Below, piece after piece: positions 1 to 6,117 of a DNA stretch of 14,334 bases. The position numbers were made by a program, and so were the translations under genes. The notes below the pieces were generated by a model. That model did not search any database. It was not told where the DNA came from and worked only from the letters and a program-made list of their open reading frames with translations. The stretch's first letter is position 1. The number at the start of each line of letters is the position of its first letter. This stretch comes from Pseudomonadota bacterium (lineage in GTDB: Bacteria > Pseudomonadota > Alphaproteobacteria > Rickettsiales > SXRF01), in the NCBI GenBank assembly GCA_028873275.1, contig JAGWLJ010000009.1, positions 1 to 14,334 of the forward strand. Reading direction: 5' to 3'.

Positions 1-707
1 ATGTGGATGCGTTGTTGGCGGCTTCTCCTCCCCCCATAGGGAGGCCGGGTGGGGGGCAGGATAGGCCTCGCACTACCAGCCCCCACCCTAACCCTCCCCC
101 TGTGGGGGAGGGAATAAGAGTGCCAGGCAAACGTATTGCCGTGGCGCGCGATGCGGCGTTTTCCTTTATCTATCCGCATGTGCTCGCCGGATGGCGGCAG
201 GCGGGTGCGGATATGCTTTACTTTTCGCCGCTTAACAATGAAGCGCCCGATCCTTCCGCCGATTGCTGCTGGCTGCCGGGTGGTTATCCCGAGCTGCATG
301 CCCGCCGACTATCTGAAAATCAGATTTTTATGGAAGGACTGAGAAAATTTGCGCAACATAAGCCCGTGCATGGCGAATGCGGCGGTTATATGGTGCTTGG
401 CGAGCAGTTAGTTGATGCTTCCGGCCAATCCTGGGGCATGGCGGGATTATTGCCGGTGACCACCTCGTTTGCCGCCCGAAAGCTGCATCTGGGCTACCGC
501 GCTCTGCGACTGGCCTGCGATACGCTCATTGGCAGTAAAGGGACGCTGGTACGCGGCCATGAATTCCATTATGCCAGCATCGTGAGGCAGGGCGAAGCGG
601 AATCGCTGGGCGAAGCGACGGATGCCAATGGCGTGGCGGTGCAGGCTGGGCAGCGCAAGGGTAATGTGACGGGAACATTTTTTCATAGGGTGGCAGCCGA
701 TGGCTAA
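1..707 (+). CDS. cobB: Cobyrinate a,c-diamide synthase, C-terminal part (5' end outside window)
   Basis: Amidates the a and c side chains of cobyrinic acid (hydrogenobyrinic acid in the aerobic route) using glutamine and ATP, in the cytoplasm. The gene enters from beyond the left edge; the reading frame starts at base 3 and ends TAA at 705-707. What remains is the class I glutamine amidotransferase half: the block RIAVARDAAFSFIYPH, then LPGGYPELHA, the nucleophile Cys in GECGGYM (about residue 126 counted from base 3), LHLGYR, and the catalytic His region in RGHEFHYAS. Residues about 7-38 (bases about 22-118) do not look like the family: this Pro/Gly-rich stretch is encoded by a palindromic element that lies in frame between VDALLA and the RIAVARD block. 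The stop overlaps the cobA start by 8 bases, so the two are probably cotranscribed and translationally coupled. The family call is secure; whether the enzyme still works with the insertion is unknown. Confidence 0.92.
   Translation, partial: VDALLAASPPPIGRPGGGQDRPRTTSPHPNPPPVGEGIRVPGKRIAVARDAAFSFIYPHVLAGWRQAGADMLYFSPLNNEAPDPSADCCWLPGGYPELHARRLSENQIFMEGLRKFAQHKPVHGECGGYMVLGEQLVDASGQSWGMAGLLPVTTSFAARKLHLGYRALRLACDTLIGSKGTLVRGHEFHYASIVRQGEAESLGEATDANGVAVQAGQRKGNVTGTFFHRVAADG
23..114. repeat. Palindromic GC-rich repeat element inserted in frame in cobB
   Basis: Two arms, 23-57 and 79-114, are imperfect reverse complements (shared blocks such as CCTCCCCC, GGG and GGGTGGGGG) around a 21-base centre. 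Each arm also folds on itself; the right arm holds a perfect 9-bp hairpin, CCCTCCCCC at 92-100 and GGGGGAGGG at 104-112 with a TGT loop. The element keeps the cobB frame open and codes for Pro/Gly-rich residues (HPNPPPVGEG). The form resembles REP/BIME-like units or the Rickettsia palindromic elements that sit inside genes; no second copy is present in this window, so the repeat family is inferred from structure. Confidence 0.75.
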
Positions 708-1431
708 GGGGATGGTTTTATTGGTGGGCGCCGGGCCGGGTGATCCCGGGTTGCTCACGCTGAAAGCGGCAGAGGCGTTGAAGTCCGCTGATGTCATCCT
801 GCATGATATGCTGGTATCGCCGCAGGTGCTGGCGCTGGCGCGGCCGGAGGCGGAGAAGATTCCTGTGGGGAAAAAGGGCTACGGCCCATCCTGCCGCCAG
901 TCCGAGATCAACGCGCTGATGGTGAAGCTGGCCGGTGAGGGCAGGCGGGTGCTGCGCCTCAAGGGCGGCGACCCGCTGATCTTCAGCCGTGCCGGTGAGG
1001 AAATCGCCATGGCGAAAGCGGCTGGCATTCCCGTCGAAGTCATTCCCGGCGTTACGGCGGCGCAGGCGGTGGGGGCGATGCTCGCCCTGCCGCTGACGCA
1101 CCGCGACCACGCCCGCCGCCTGCAATACGTCACCGGCCATGACAGCCAGGGGGGATTGCCCGCCGATATCGACTGGCGCGCGCTGGCCGATCCTACCGCC
1201 ACCACGATTGTCTATATGCCGAAAAGAACGCTGGCGGCGCTGGCTGGGGAAGTGATAACGCATGGCCTGCCTGCCAACACGCCGGCCCTCGCGATGATGG
1301 ACTCCACCCTGCCGACGCAACGGTTAATTACGGGCACGGTGGGTGATCTGCCGCAGCGCATGGAGGAAGCCGGACTCGATGGCCCGGTGACGGTTATTAT
1401 CGGTGGCGTATGCGGAGAAATCTCAGGCTGA
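700..1431 (+). CDS. cobA: Uroporphyrinogen-III C-methyltransferase (SUMT)
   Basis: Transfers two methyl groups from S-adenosylmethionine to C2 and C7 of uroporphyrinogen III giving precorrin-2, the branch point into cobalamin and siroheme. The 243-residue product has the usual length of a single-domain CobA. The tetrapyrrole methylase fold is shown by the N-terminal GAGPGDPGLLTLKA loop, the HD..VS segment, the LKGGDPLIFSRAGEE SAM-binding motif (about residues 87-101), IPGVTAAQA, LPLTHRDHA and the TIVYMPKRTL strand. There is no CysG dehydrogenase/ferrochelatase extension. The ATG lies inside the end of cobB (ATGGCTAA overlap), which fixes the start and suggests coupled translation. The 3' end overlaps the convergent cbtA by 9 bases, leaving no room for a terminator between them. 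The corrinoid role, rather than siroheme, is inferred from the cobB and cbtAB neighbours. Confidence 0.95.
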   Translation: MAKGMVLLVGAGPGDPGLLTLKAAEALKSADVILHDMLVSPQVLALARPEAEKIPVGKKGYGPSCRQSEINALMVKLAGEGRRVLRLKGGDPLIFSRAGEEIAMAKAAGIPVEVIPGVTAAQAVGAMLALPLTHRDHARRLQYVTGHDSQGGLPADIDWRALADPTATTIVYMPKRTLAALAGEVITHGLPANTPALAMMDSTLPTQRLITGTVGDLPQRMEEAGLDGPVTVIIGGVCGEISG

Positions 1432-2079
1432 AGCGCTTTGGCGTCCGTACAGCCAGCCGCTGACGCTGCCCAGCACGATCCAGAACAACGCCATGGTGAT
1501 CAGCGAGGCAGCGGCGAACTGGGCATTGAGTTCGGTCGGTACCATCCCGCCCAGCGGCGTTTTAGGCGCGCCCACGGCATGCGGAGCCGCCAGCAGGACC
1601 ACGCCAATCACTTTAAAGAGAGGCTGGCGCTTGAATACGATGAGGGCAAGGCCGCCGGCGGTAGCGGCAGCGGTAGCCAGCCACCAGATCTGCCTGGCGC
1701 TTAAATCTGCTGCCAGCGTGGTGGGTAACTCCGGCGGCAGGCCGAAGCCCGGCGCCAGCGAAAATACGGCGTAGCCGGCCAGTCCCCACAGCATGCCACG
1801 CTTGGCATCCATGACCTGACCCGTCAATGAAAATGCTCCCACCAGCAGCAGCGCGAAACCGACCCCGACGCCCAGATCGGCCACCAGCCGCCAGGCATTG
1901 CGCTCGAAGCCGTTGGCCGGCTCCCATCCATGCGTTTCTTGATCGGCATGGTGTGGTGCGGCATCTTCATACTTTTCCGCCTGGAGGATCAGCGGCGTCA
2001 GCTTGACGCTCTGTACGCCAAAGACGAACAACCCGGCGATGATCCCGGCAAGCAGCGCCGTCAGGAAAATTCTCTGCAT
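1423..2079 (-). CDS. cbtA: CbtA family cobalt transporter subunit
   Basis: Predicted inner-membrane protein of the CbtAB group, which is associated with cobalt uptake for cobalamin synthesis; direct biochemical proof of transport is limited in the family. The 218-residue protein shows several hydrophobic segments, consistent with the five predicted helices of CbtA: residues about 5-24, 66-87, 94-110, 131-148, 156-170 and 188-208 are all apolar. The family N-terminus is recognisable: a short MQRIFLTALLAG helix leading to LTPLILQAEKYE. The ATG lies three bases after the cbtB stop with no good ribosome binding site of its own, so translation is probably coupled to cbtB. Its 3' end overlaps cobA head-on by 9 bases. 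Confidence 0.88.
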   Translation of the reverse strand: MQRIFLTALLAGIIAGLFVFGVQSVKLTPLILQAEKYEDAAPHHADQETHGWEPANGFERNAWRLVADLGVGVGFALLLVGAFSLTGQVMDAKRGMLWGLAGYAVFSLAPGFGLPPELPTTLAADLSARQIWWLATAAATAGGLALIVFKRQPLFKVIGVVLLAAPHAVGAPKTPLGGMVPTELNAQFAAASLITMALFWIVLGSVSGWLYGRQSASA

Positions 2080-2082
2080 GAA

Positions 2083-2262
2083 TCAGTGGCAGGGGAAGGC
2101 GGAGGAATGGCGCGTATCGTGAGCGGCGTTGTGCACCACGTCGATATGCGAGAAGCCGATCAGAAAAATCATGGCCGCGCCCAGCGCCATGGCGAGGAGG
2201 GCGGCGGCGCGTTCTCTGGCGCGGGTGATAAGAAAAGGATAGACGATGGCGATAGGGCGCAT
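2083..2262 (-). CDS. cbtB: CbtB small metal-binding cobalt transport protein
   Basis: A 59-residue protein with one transmembrane helix (about residues 19-37, AAALLAMALGAAMIFLIG) followed by a C-terminal metal-ligand tail rich in His and ending in Cys-His: SHIDVVHNAAHDTRHSS then FPCH. This single helix plus His tail is the hallmark of CbtB, the small partner of CbtA. Longer in-frame starts exist up to base 2388, but the ATG at 2262 is preceded by a strong AGGAGG four bases upstream, and the resulting length matches the family. It is the first gene of a cbtB-cbtA operon and is divergent from msrB across a 71-base gap. No cobalamin riboswitch fits in that gap. Confidence 0.88.
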   Translation of the reverse strand: MRPIAIVYPFLITRARERAAALLAMALGAAMIFLIGFSHIDVVHNAAHDTRHSSAFPCH

Positions 2263-2266
2263 AAAA

Positions 2267-2272
2267 CCTCCT
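2267..2272 (-). promoter_or_regulatory. Ribosome binding site of cbtB
   Basis: On the - strand the sequence reads AGGAGG, then TTTT, then ATG. It is what decides the short cbtB start over the longer in-frame alternatives. Confidence 0.8.
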
Positions 2273-2285
2273 GCGATTTCCATGA

Positions 2286-2313
2286 AATGTAATAGCCTTG
2301 GCCATTCAGTCAA
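2286..2313 (-). promoter_or_regulatory. Possible sigma-70-like promoter of cbtBA
   Basis: On the - strand TTGACT (2313-2308) and TACATT (2291-2286) are separated by 16 bases, which would place transcription start around 2279 and give a leader under 20 bases. The -35 is close to consensus, the -10 matches four of six positions. Seen by eye only. Confidence 0.4.
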
Positions 2314-2333
2314 CTTTTTAGTAAGATAGAGCC

Positions 2334-2828
2334 ATGAACGGCTTGGACAGACGGAATTTCCTGCGGACAATGCTGGCGGCTCTGGCATTTCTCAAACTGG
2401 GAAAAATAGGAGCGGCTATGGCGGAGACGGTGGAAAAGCTTAACCTGAGCGACGATGAATGGAAAAAGCGTCTCGATCCCGAGCAATACGAGGTGCTGCG
2501 GCACGAAGGCACCGAACGGCCTTTCACCAGCCCGCTCAACAATGAAAAGCATATCGGTACCTTCGTCTGCGCCGGCTGCGGTCTGCCGTTATTCCCTTCC
2601 AGATACAAATTCGACAGCGGCACCGGCTGGCCGAGCTTTTTTGACGCGCTGCCCGGCCACATCGAAACTAAAACCGATGTCAAATTGATCGTTCCGCGCA
2701 CCGAATATCACTGCGCGCGTTGCGGCGGCCATCAGGGCCACGTGTTCGAGGACGGCCCAGCGCCCACCGGCCTGCGCTACTGCAACAACGGCGTAGCGCT
2801 GAAGTTTGTGCCGGAAACGTCAGGATGA
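2334..2828 (+). CDS. msrB: Peptide-methionine (R)-S-oxide reductase with Tat signal
   Basis: Reduces the R epimer of methionine sulfoxide in proteins. The 164-residue product begins with a twin-arginine signal, DRRNFLR (Arg6, Arg7) followed by a hydrophobic stretch and an Ala-rich end at GAAMA, so the full-length form is likely exported to the periplasm. The MsrB domain follows from about residue 36: two zinc-binding CxxC pairs (Cys79/Cys82 in CAGC, Cys127/Cys130 in CARC), the SGTGWPSF motif, HC.RCGGHQGHVF and the catalytic Cys150 in RYCNNGVALKF, where many relatives read RYCxNS. An internal ATG at 2418 (residue 29) has a better ribosome binding site (AGGAG at 2408-2412) than the first ATG and would give a cytoplasmic protein. 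The 3' end overlaps the convergent cinA by 9 bases. Confidence 0.93.
   Translation: MNGLDRRNFLRTMLAALAFLKLGKIGAAMAETVEKLNLSDDEWKKRLDPEQYEVLRHEGTERPFTSPLNNEKHIGTFVCAGCGLPLFPSRYKFDSGTGWPSFFDALPGHIETKTDVKLIVPRTEYHCARCGGHQGHVFEDGPAPTGLRYCNNGVALKFVPETSG
2408..2420 (+). promoter_or_regulatory. Internal ribosome binding site and second start in msrB
   Basis: AGGAG at 2408-2412, five bases before an in-frame ATG at 2418-2420. The upstream ATG at 2334 has only a weak purine stretch before it (gatagagcc). Initiation here would skip the Tat signal and leave the whole reductase domain. Confidence 0.45.
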
Positions 2829-3302
2829 CAACAGCATCTCCACCGCCTTCGCCACACTCGCTATCCGGATCTCACTGCGTCCGCCGCTGAACAGACATCT
2901 TTCCACCGTAACGCCATCCCCGCGCGCCGCAAGGGCAACATACACCAGCCCTACGGGTTTCTGAGCTGCGCCGCCCCCCGGCCCGGCGATGCCGGTGACC
3001 GCCACGGCAAGGTTCACCTTGGCCTGCGTCTGCGCTCCCTGCGCCATAGCGGCGGCGATCTCTTCGCTGACCGCGCCATGCTTAGTGATCAAACCGGCAT
3101 CCACCCCCAGCATCTCCGTTTTCGATGTATTGGAATAGGTAACGAAGCCACGCTCGAAAACGTCCGACGAACCGGGGATTTCGGTCAGTAGAGCGGCGAT
3201 CAGCCCGCCGGTGCAGGACTCGGCACTGGCGATTTTCCATCCTTTGCGGCGGCAGCTATCCAGCAGTTCGGCGGCCTGTTTCCGCAGGGCTTCAGAAAAC
3301 AT
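2820..3302 (-). CDS. cinA: CinA C-terminal domain protein, nicotinamide-nucleotide amidohydrolase (PncC type)
   Basis: Expected to deamidate nicotinamide mononucleotide to nicotinate mononucleotide, an NAD-recycling step in the cytoplasm. The 160-residue protein is the stand-alone C-terminal CinA domain (no N-terminal MoaB-like half): AESCTGGLIAALLTEIPGSS, ERGFVTYSN with the following TKTE-like stretch SKTEMLGV, HGAVSEE, AVTGIAGPGGG and KPVGLVYVALA are all in order. The start at 3302 is chosen because it overlaps the end of pgpA by 11 bases and gives the usual family length; an in-frame ATG at 3359 would add 19 residues that do not resemble the family. Third gene of the ispDF-pgpA-cinA run. 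Confidence 0.9.
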   Translation of the reverse strand: MFSEALRKQAAELLDSCRRKGWKIASAESCTGGLIAALLTEIPGSSDVFERGFVTYSNTSKTEMLGVDAGLITKHGAVSEEIAAAMAQGAQTQAKVNLAVAVTGIAGPGGGAAQKPVGLVYVALAARGDGVTVERCLFSGGRSEIRIASVAKAVEMLLSS

Positions 3303-3828
3303 GGCCGCCGCCGAGAAAAATCTGCAGCCTGACCAGCCATGCGTGCATGCCGAGGACATCGAGAAGCAGATAAATCACCAGCGGGTAAAGCGCGGCAAGA
3401 ATGTCATCCAGCATGATGCCCAACCCGCCTTTGATGTTCTGATCGGCCAGCGATACCGGCCATGGCTTGACGATATCAAAGGCGCGGAACAGTACAAAAC
3501 CCACCAGGTAGGCCTGCCAGGTGAGTGGAAGGAAAGACAACAGCAGCCATTGCCCTGCCACTTCATCGACAACGATTTCACTCGGGTCGTCGTCGCGCCC
3601 GGTAGCCTTAAGGTATTGATTCGATGCCCACCAGCCGATCAAAAATATAGAAATGGAAGCGGCCAGCAGCGCCGCATGGCCAAGATAGGCCTCAATAGCG
3701 TAGGCAAAGGGCAGCGCCGCCAGCGAACCCGCCGTGCCGCTGACTATGGGCGATAGCCCGCTGCCGAACCAGGTGGCGATGCAGGTAGCCGGATGACGGA
3801 GGGCGGAGGACAATGTTATCTTTTTCAT
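3292..3828 (-). CDS. pgpA: Phosphatidylglycerophosphatase A
   Basis: Dephosphorylates phosphatidylglycerophosphate to phosphatidylglycerol at the inner membrane. The 178-residue protein carries the family motifs in order: FGSGLSPIVSGTAGSLAA with several apolar segments after it, the acidic DEVAGQW metal site, FRAFDIVKPWPV and GGLGIMLDDILAALY. The start at 3828 is preferred: it has an AAGGA about nine bases upstream and lies in an open A-rich loop. An in-frame ATG at 3864 adds 12 residues; it sits four bases after the ispDF stop with GAGGG seven to eight bases upstream, but that ATG falls inside the stem of a perfect 17-base inverted repeat. Overlaps cinA by 11 bases at the 3' end. Start uncertain, identity secure. 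Confidence 0.92.
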   Translation of the reverse strand: MKKITLSSALRHPATCIATWFGSGLSPIVSGTAGSLAALPFAYAIEAYLGHAALLAASISIFLIGWWASNQYLKATGRDDDPSEIVVDEVAGQWLLLSFLPLTWQAYLVGFVLFRAFDIVKPWPVSLADQNIKGGLGIMLDDILAALYPLVIYLLLDVLGMHAWLVRLQIFLGGGHVF

Positions 3829-3873
3829 ATTCTTTTTCCTTAATTTCTTTCCGTTATCCGTCATCCGGCTACC
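3784..3873 (-). repeat. Perfect 17-base inverted repeat bracketing the pgpA start
   Basis: GGTAGCCGGATGACGGA at 3784-3800 and its exact reverse complement at 3857-3873, 56 bases apart. In the - strand mRNA this pairs the ispDF stop region (and the alternative pgpA ATG at 3864) with codons about 9-14 of pgpA (coding LRHPAT), leaving the A-rich ribosome binding site and the ATG at 3828 in the loop. Such a stem could set the level of pgpA translation or its coupling to ispDF; the function is inference, the repeat itself is seen directly. Confidence 0.8.
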
Positions 3874-5050
3874 CTCTGGGCAGCCTCACCGTTGCCACCG
3901 CCTGCGCGGCCACACCCTCGCCGCGGCCGATAAAGCCCAGCTTCTCCGACGTCGTCGCCTTGATGCTGACGCGGTCCTGCGGCAGTTTGAGCACCTGCGC
4001 GATATGCGCCACCATCTGCTCGCGGTAGGCGGAAATTTTAGGGCGTTCGCAGATCAGCGTGATATCGAGATGCACCAGTTCCCCGCCCCGCGCCGTCAGC
4101 ATCTCATAGGCATAGAGCAGAAAGCGCTCGGAATCGGCGCCCTGCCATTTGCGGTCGTCGGGCGGGAAATGCATGCCGATATCGCCTGCGCCAATGGTGC
4201 CAAGCAGCGCATCGACCAGCGCATGCAGCGCCACGTCGGCGTCGGAATGCCCATCCAGATAATACGAAAAAGGGATTTTCACGCCGCACAGCTTGATATG
4301 CTGTTGCGCCATCGGCGTATCGGCATCATGGGCTTTGAGCGGATGCACGTCATACCCCATGGCCGTGCGCGTTTCCGAATCCAGGGAAAGAAGCGTTCGC
4401 ATACGCTGTACATCCTCTTCTGTCGTGATTTTGAGATTACCGGCCTCGCCCTTGACGATAGCCACCGGCCTGCCCAGCTTTTCGAGCAGCGCGGCGTCAT
4501 CGGTGAGGTTCTCGTTGCTGTAGCGGCGGTGCCCTTCCAGCAGCGTATCGAAATGAAATCCCTGCGGCGTCTGCACCATGTAGAGTTGCTCGCGGCTGAC
4601 CGTTTCGCCAACCAGCCCGTTGCGCGCACGCTTGACCGTATCGGTGACGGCAAGGGCGGGTATGGCGGCCGGCTGGTTGTCGAGCGCCTCGATCACGCGC
4701 GAAATCAGCGCCGGGCTGGCAATCGGCCTGGCGGCATCGTGCACCAGCACGCGCTCGGGCTTGCGGTGGGCAATGCTTTCCAGTCCCCGCCGCACCGATT
4801 CCTGCCGCGTCTGGCCGCCGATGACACAGGGAAAAAGCGTCATTCCCTCGATGGCCTTGCGGTAATAGCCATGATGTTCCCGCCGGATGACCACGCGCAC
4901 GCCGTCCACCTGCGGGTGCTGCTGAAAAAGCCTTATCGTATGGCGTATTAGCGGCTCTCCGGCCAGCGTGATATAGGGCTTGGGCAGGTCGGATGCCATG
5001 CGCTCGCTTTTCCCGGCGGCGACGATCAGGGCGATAGTTTTTTCAGCCAT
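3869..5050 (-). CDS. ispDF: Bifunctional IspD/IspF, MEP-pathway enzyme
   Basis: Fuses 2-C-methyl-D-erythritol 4-phosphate cytidylyltransferase and 2-C-methyl-D-erythritol 2,4-cyclodiphosphate synthase, two non-consecutive steps of the non-mevalonate isoprenoid pathway; this fusion is common in Alphaproteobacteria. The 393 residues hold IspD at about 1-228 (LIVAAGKSERM nucleotide loop, SVRRGL, VLVHDAARP, VTDTVKRA, TPQGF, LTDDAALLE, GNLKITTEED) and IspF at about 233-393 (GYDVHPL, GHSDADVALHALVDALLG with the metal ligands, DIGMHFPP, ITLICERPK, IKATTSEKLGFIGRGEG). An upstream in-frame extension to 5311 is antisense to dusB and has no family similarity, so the ATG at 5050, starting MAEKTIALIVAAG, is taken; it lacks a clear ribosome binding site. 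Divergent from dusB and first gene of the run with pgpA and cinA. Confidence 0.95.
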   Translation of the reverse strand: MAEKTIALIVAAGKSERMASDLPKPYITLAGEPLIRHTIRLFQQHPQVDGVRVVIRREHHGYYRKAIEGMTLFPCVIGGQTRQESVRRGLESIAHRKPERVLVHDAARPIASPALISRVIEALDNQPAAIPALAVTDTVKRARNGLVGETVSREQLYMVQTPQGFHFDTLLEGHRRYSNENLTDDAALLEKLGRPVAIVKGEAGNLKITTEEDVQRMRTLLSLDSETRTAMGYDVHPLKAHDADTPMAQQHIKLCGVKIPFSYYLDGHSDADVALHALVDALLGTIGAGDIGMHFPPDDRKWQGADSERFLLYAYEMLTARGGELVHLDITLICERPKISAYREQMVAHIAQVLKLPQDRVSIKATTSEKLGFIGRGEGVAAQAVATVRLPRG

Positions 5051-5103
5051 GTCGGAGGCGGAATTCCTTGAAAAATGAAGCTGCATCAAGTATATCGCAG
5101 GCC

Positions 5104-6117
5104 ATGAGCCAAAACACAAATGGAATTTCCATCGGGCCGATCCGCGTCGGCGATCCGGTCTGGCTGGCGCCGATGACCGGCGTGTCCGATTTGCCGTTTC
5201 GTAAACTGGTGAAGCGCTTCGGGGCTGGTATGGTCGTCTCCGAGATGATCGCCTCGCGCGCCATGATCGCCGAGAGCAGGAGCGCCCTGCGCATGGCAAG
5301 TTTTGATGCATCGGAATTTCCCTTCGCCGTGCAGCTGGCCGGCTGCGACCCGGAGGTGATGGCCGAGGCGGCTAAGCTCAATGAAGATCGCGGCGCCCAG
5401 ATTATCGACATCAATTTTGGCTGCCCGGTGAAAAAAGTGGTCGGCGGCTATGCCGGTTCGGCGCTGATGCGCGACGAGCCGCTGGCTTCGCGTATCCTGG
5501 AGGCGGTGGTCAAAGCCGTCAAAATCCCCGTGACGCTCAAAATGCGCACCGGCTGGGACGACAGCAGCCGCAACGCGCCGAACATGGCTCGCATCGCCGA
5601 GTCCTGCGGCATCCGCCTGCTGACCGTCCACGGCCGCACACGCTGCCAGATGTATAAGGGCAAAGCCGACTGGGCATTTATCCGCCAGGTCAAGGAAGCG
5701 GTGAATCTTCCGGTCATCGCCAACGGCGACATCAACAGTTTCGAGGATGTGAACCGGGCGCTGGCCGAATCCGTCGCCGATGGCGTGATGATCGGCCGCG
5801 GCGCCTATGGCCGTCCGTGGTTTCCCTCGCAGGTGGGCGAATATCTGCGCACGGGCGAAATCCCTCCGGCCCCGCCGCTTGGTCATCAGCGCGACATCGT
5901 GCTGGCGCATTACGACGATATGCTCACGCATTACGGCGTGGAAAACGGCGTCATGGTGGCGAGGAAACATCTCGGCTGGTATTCCTCGGGCCTCACCGAC
6001 TCCGCCAGTTACCGCAGCCGCATCAACACCCTCACCGACCCGGCGCAGGTGAGGCAGGAAATCCGCGATTTCTATAACCGGCACTTGGATGCGGGCGCAC
6101 TGGCGCAGGCGGCATGA
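5104..6117 (+). CDS. dusB: tRNA-dihydrouridine synthase B (NifR3 family)
   Basis: FMN-dependent enzyme reducing a uridine in the D-loop of tRNA. The 337-residue TIM-barrel protein shows LAPMTGVSDLPFR, VSEMIAS, QLAGCDPE, the signature IDINFGCPVKKV with the catalytic Cys (Cys107), LKMRTGWD, LTVHGRTRCQMYKGKADW, VIANGDI and the phosphate-binding GVMIGRGAYGRPW, then the C-terminal helical domain (ARKHLGWYSSGL). The ATG at 5104 gives the family N-terminus. However, an in-frame TTG at 5068 lies nine bases after GGAGG (5054-5058) and would add 12 residues; the ATG itself has only a weak AGG before it. The stop overlaps the ntrB start as ATGA, the classical nifR3-ntrB arrangement. Confidence 0.94.
   Translation: MSQNTNGISIGPIRVGDPVWLAPMTGVSDLPFRKLVKRFGAGMVVSEMIASRAMIAESRSALRMASFDASEFPFAVQLAGCDPEVMAEAAKLNEDRGAQIIDINFGCPVKKVVGGYAGSALMRDEPLASRILEAVVKAVKIPVTLKMRTGWDDSSRNAPNMARIAESCGIRLLTVHGRTRCQMYKGKADWAFIRQVKEAVNLPVIANGDINSFEDVNRALAESVADGVMIGRGAYGRPWFPSQVGEYLRTGEIPPAPPLGHQRDIVLAHYDDMLTHYGVENGVMVARKHLGWYSSGLTDSASYRSRINTLTDPAQVRQEIRDFYNRHLDAGALAQAA

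Noticed and set aside
2263..2333. Cobalamin riboswitch upstream of cbtB
   Set aside because: The gap is 71 bases, far shorter than a cobalamin riboswitch, and the usual conserved B12-box wording is not seen.
4004..4951. 315-codon open frame on the + strand
   Set aside because: It is antisense to ispDF, whose motifs run across the whole stretch. The translated product is His/Arg-rich with no recognisable domain, typical of the mirror frame of a GC-rich gene.
5086..6084. 332-codon open frame on the - strand
   Set aside because: Antisense to dusB, which has full family motifs; the product is His/Ala/Arg-rich without domains or a ribosome binding site.
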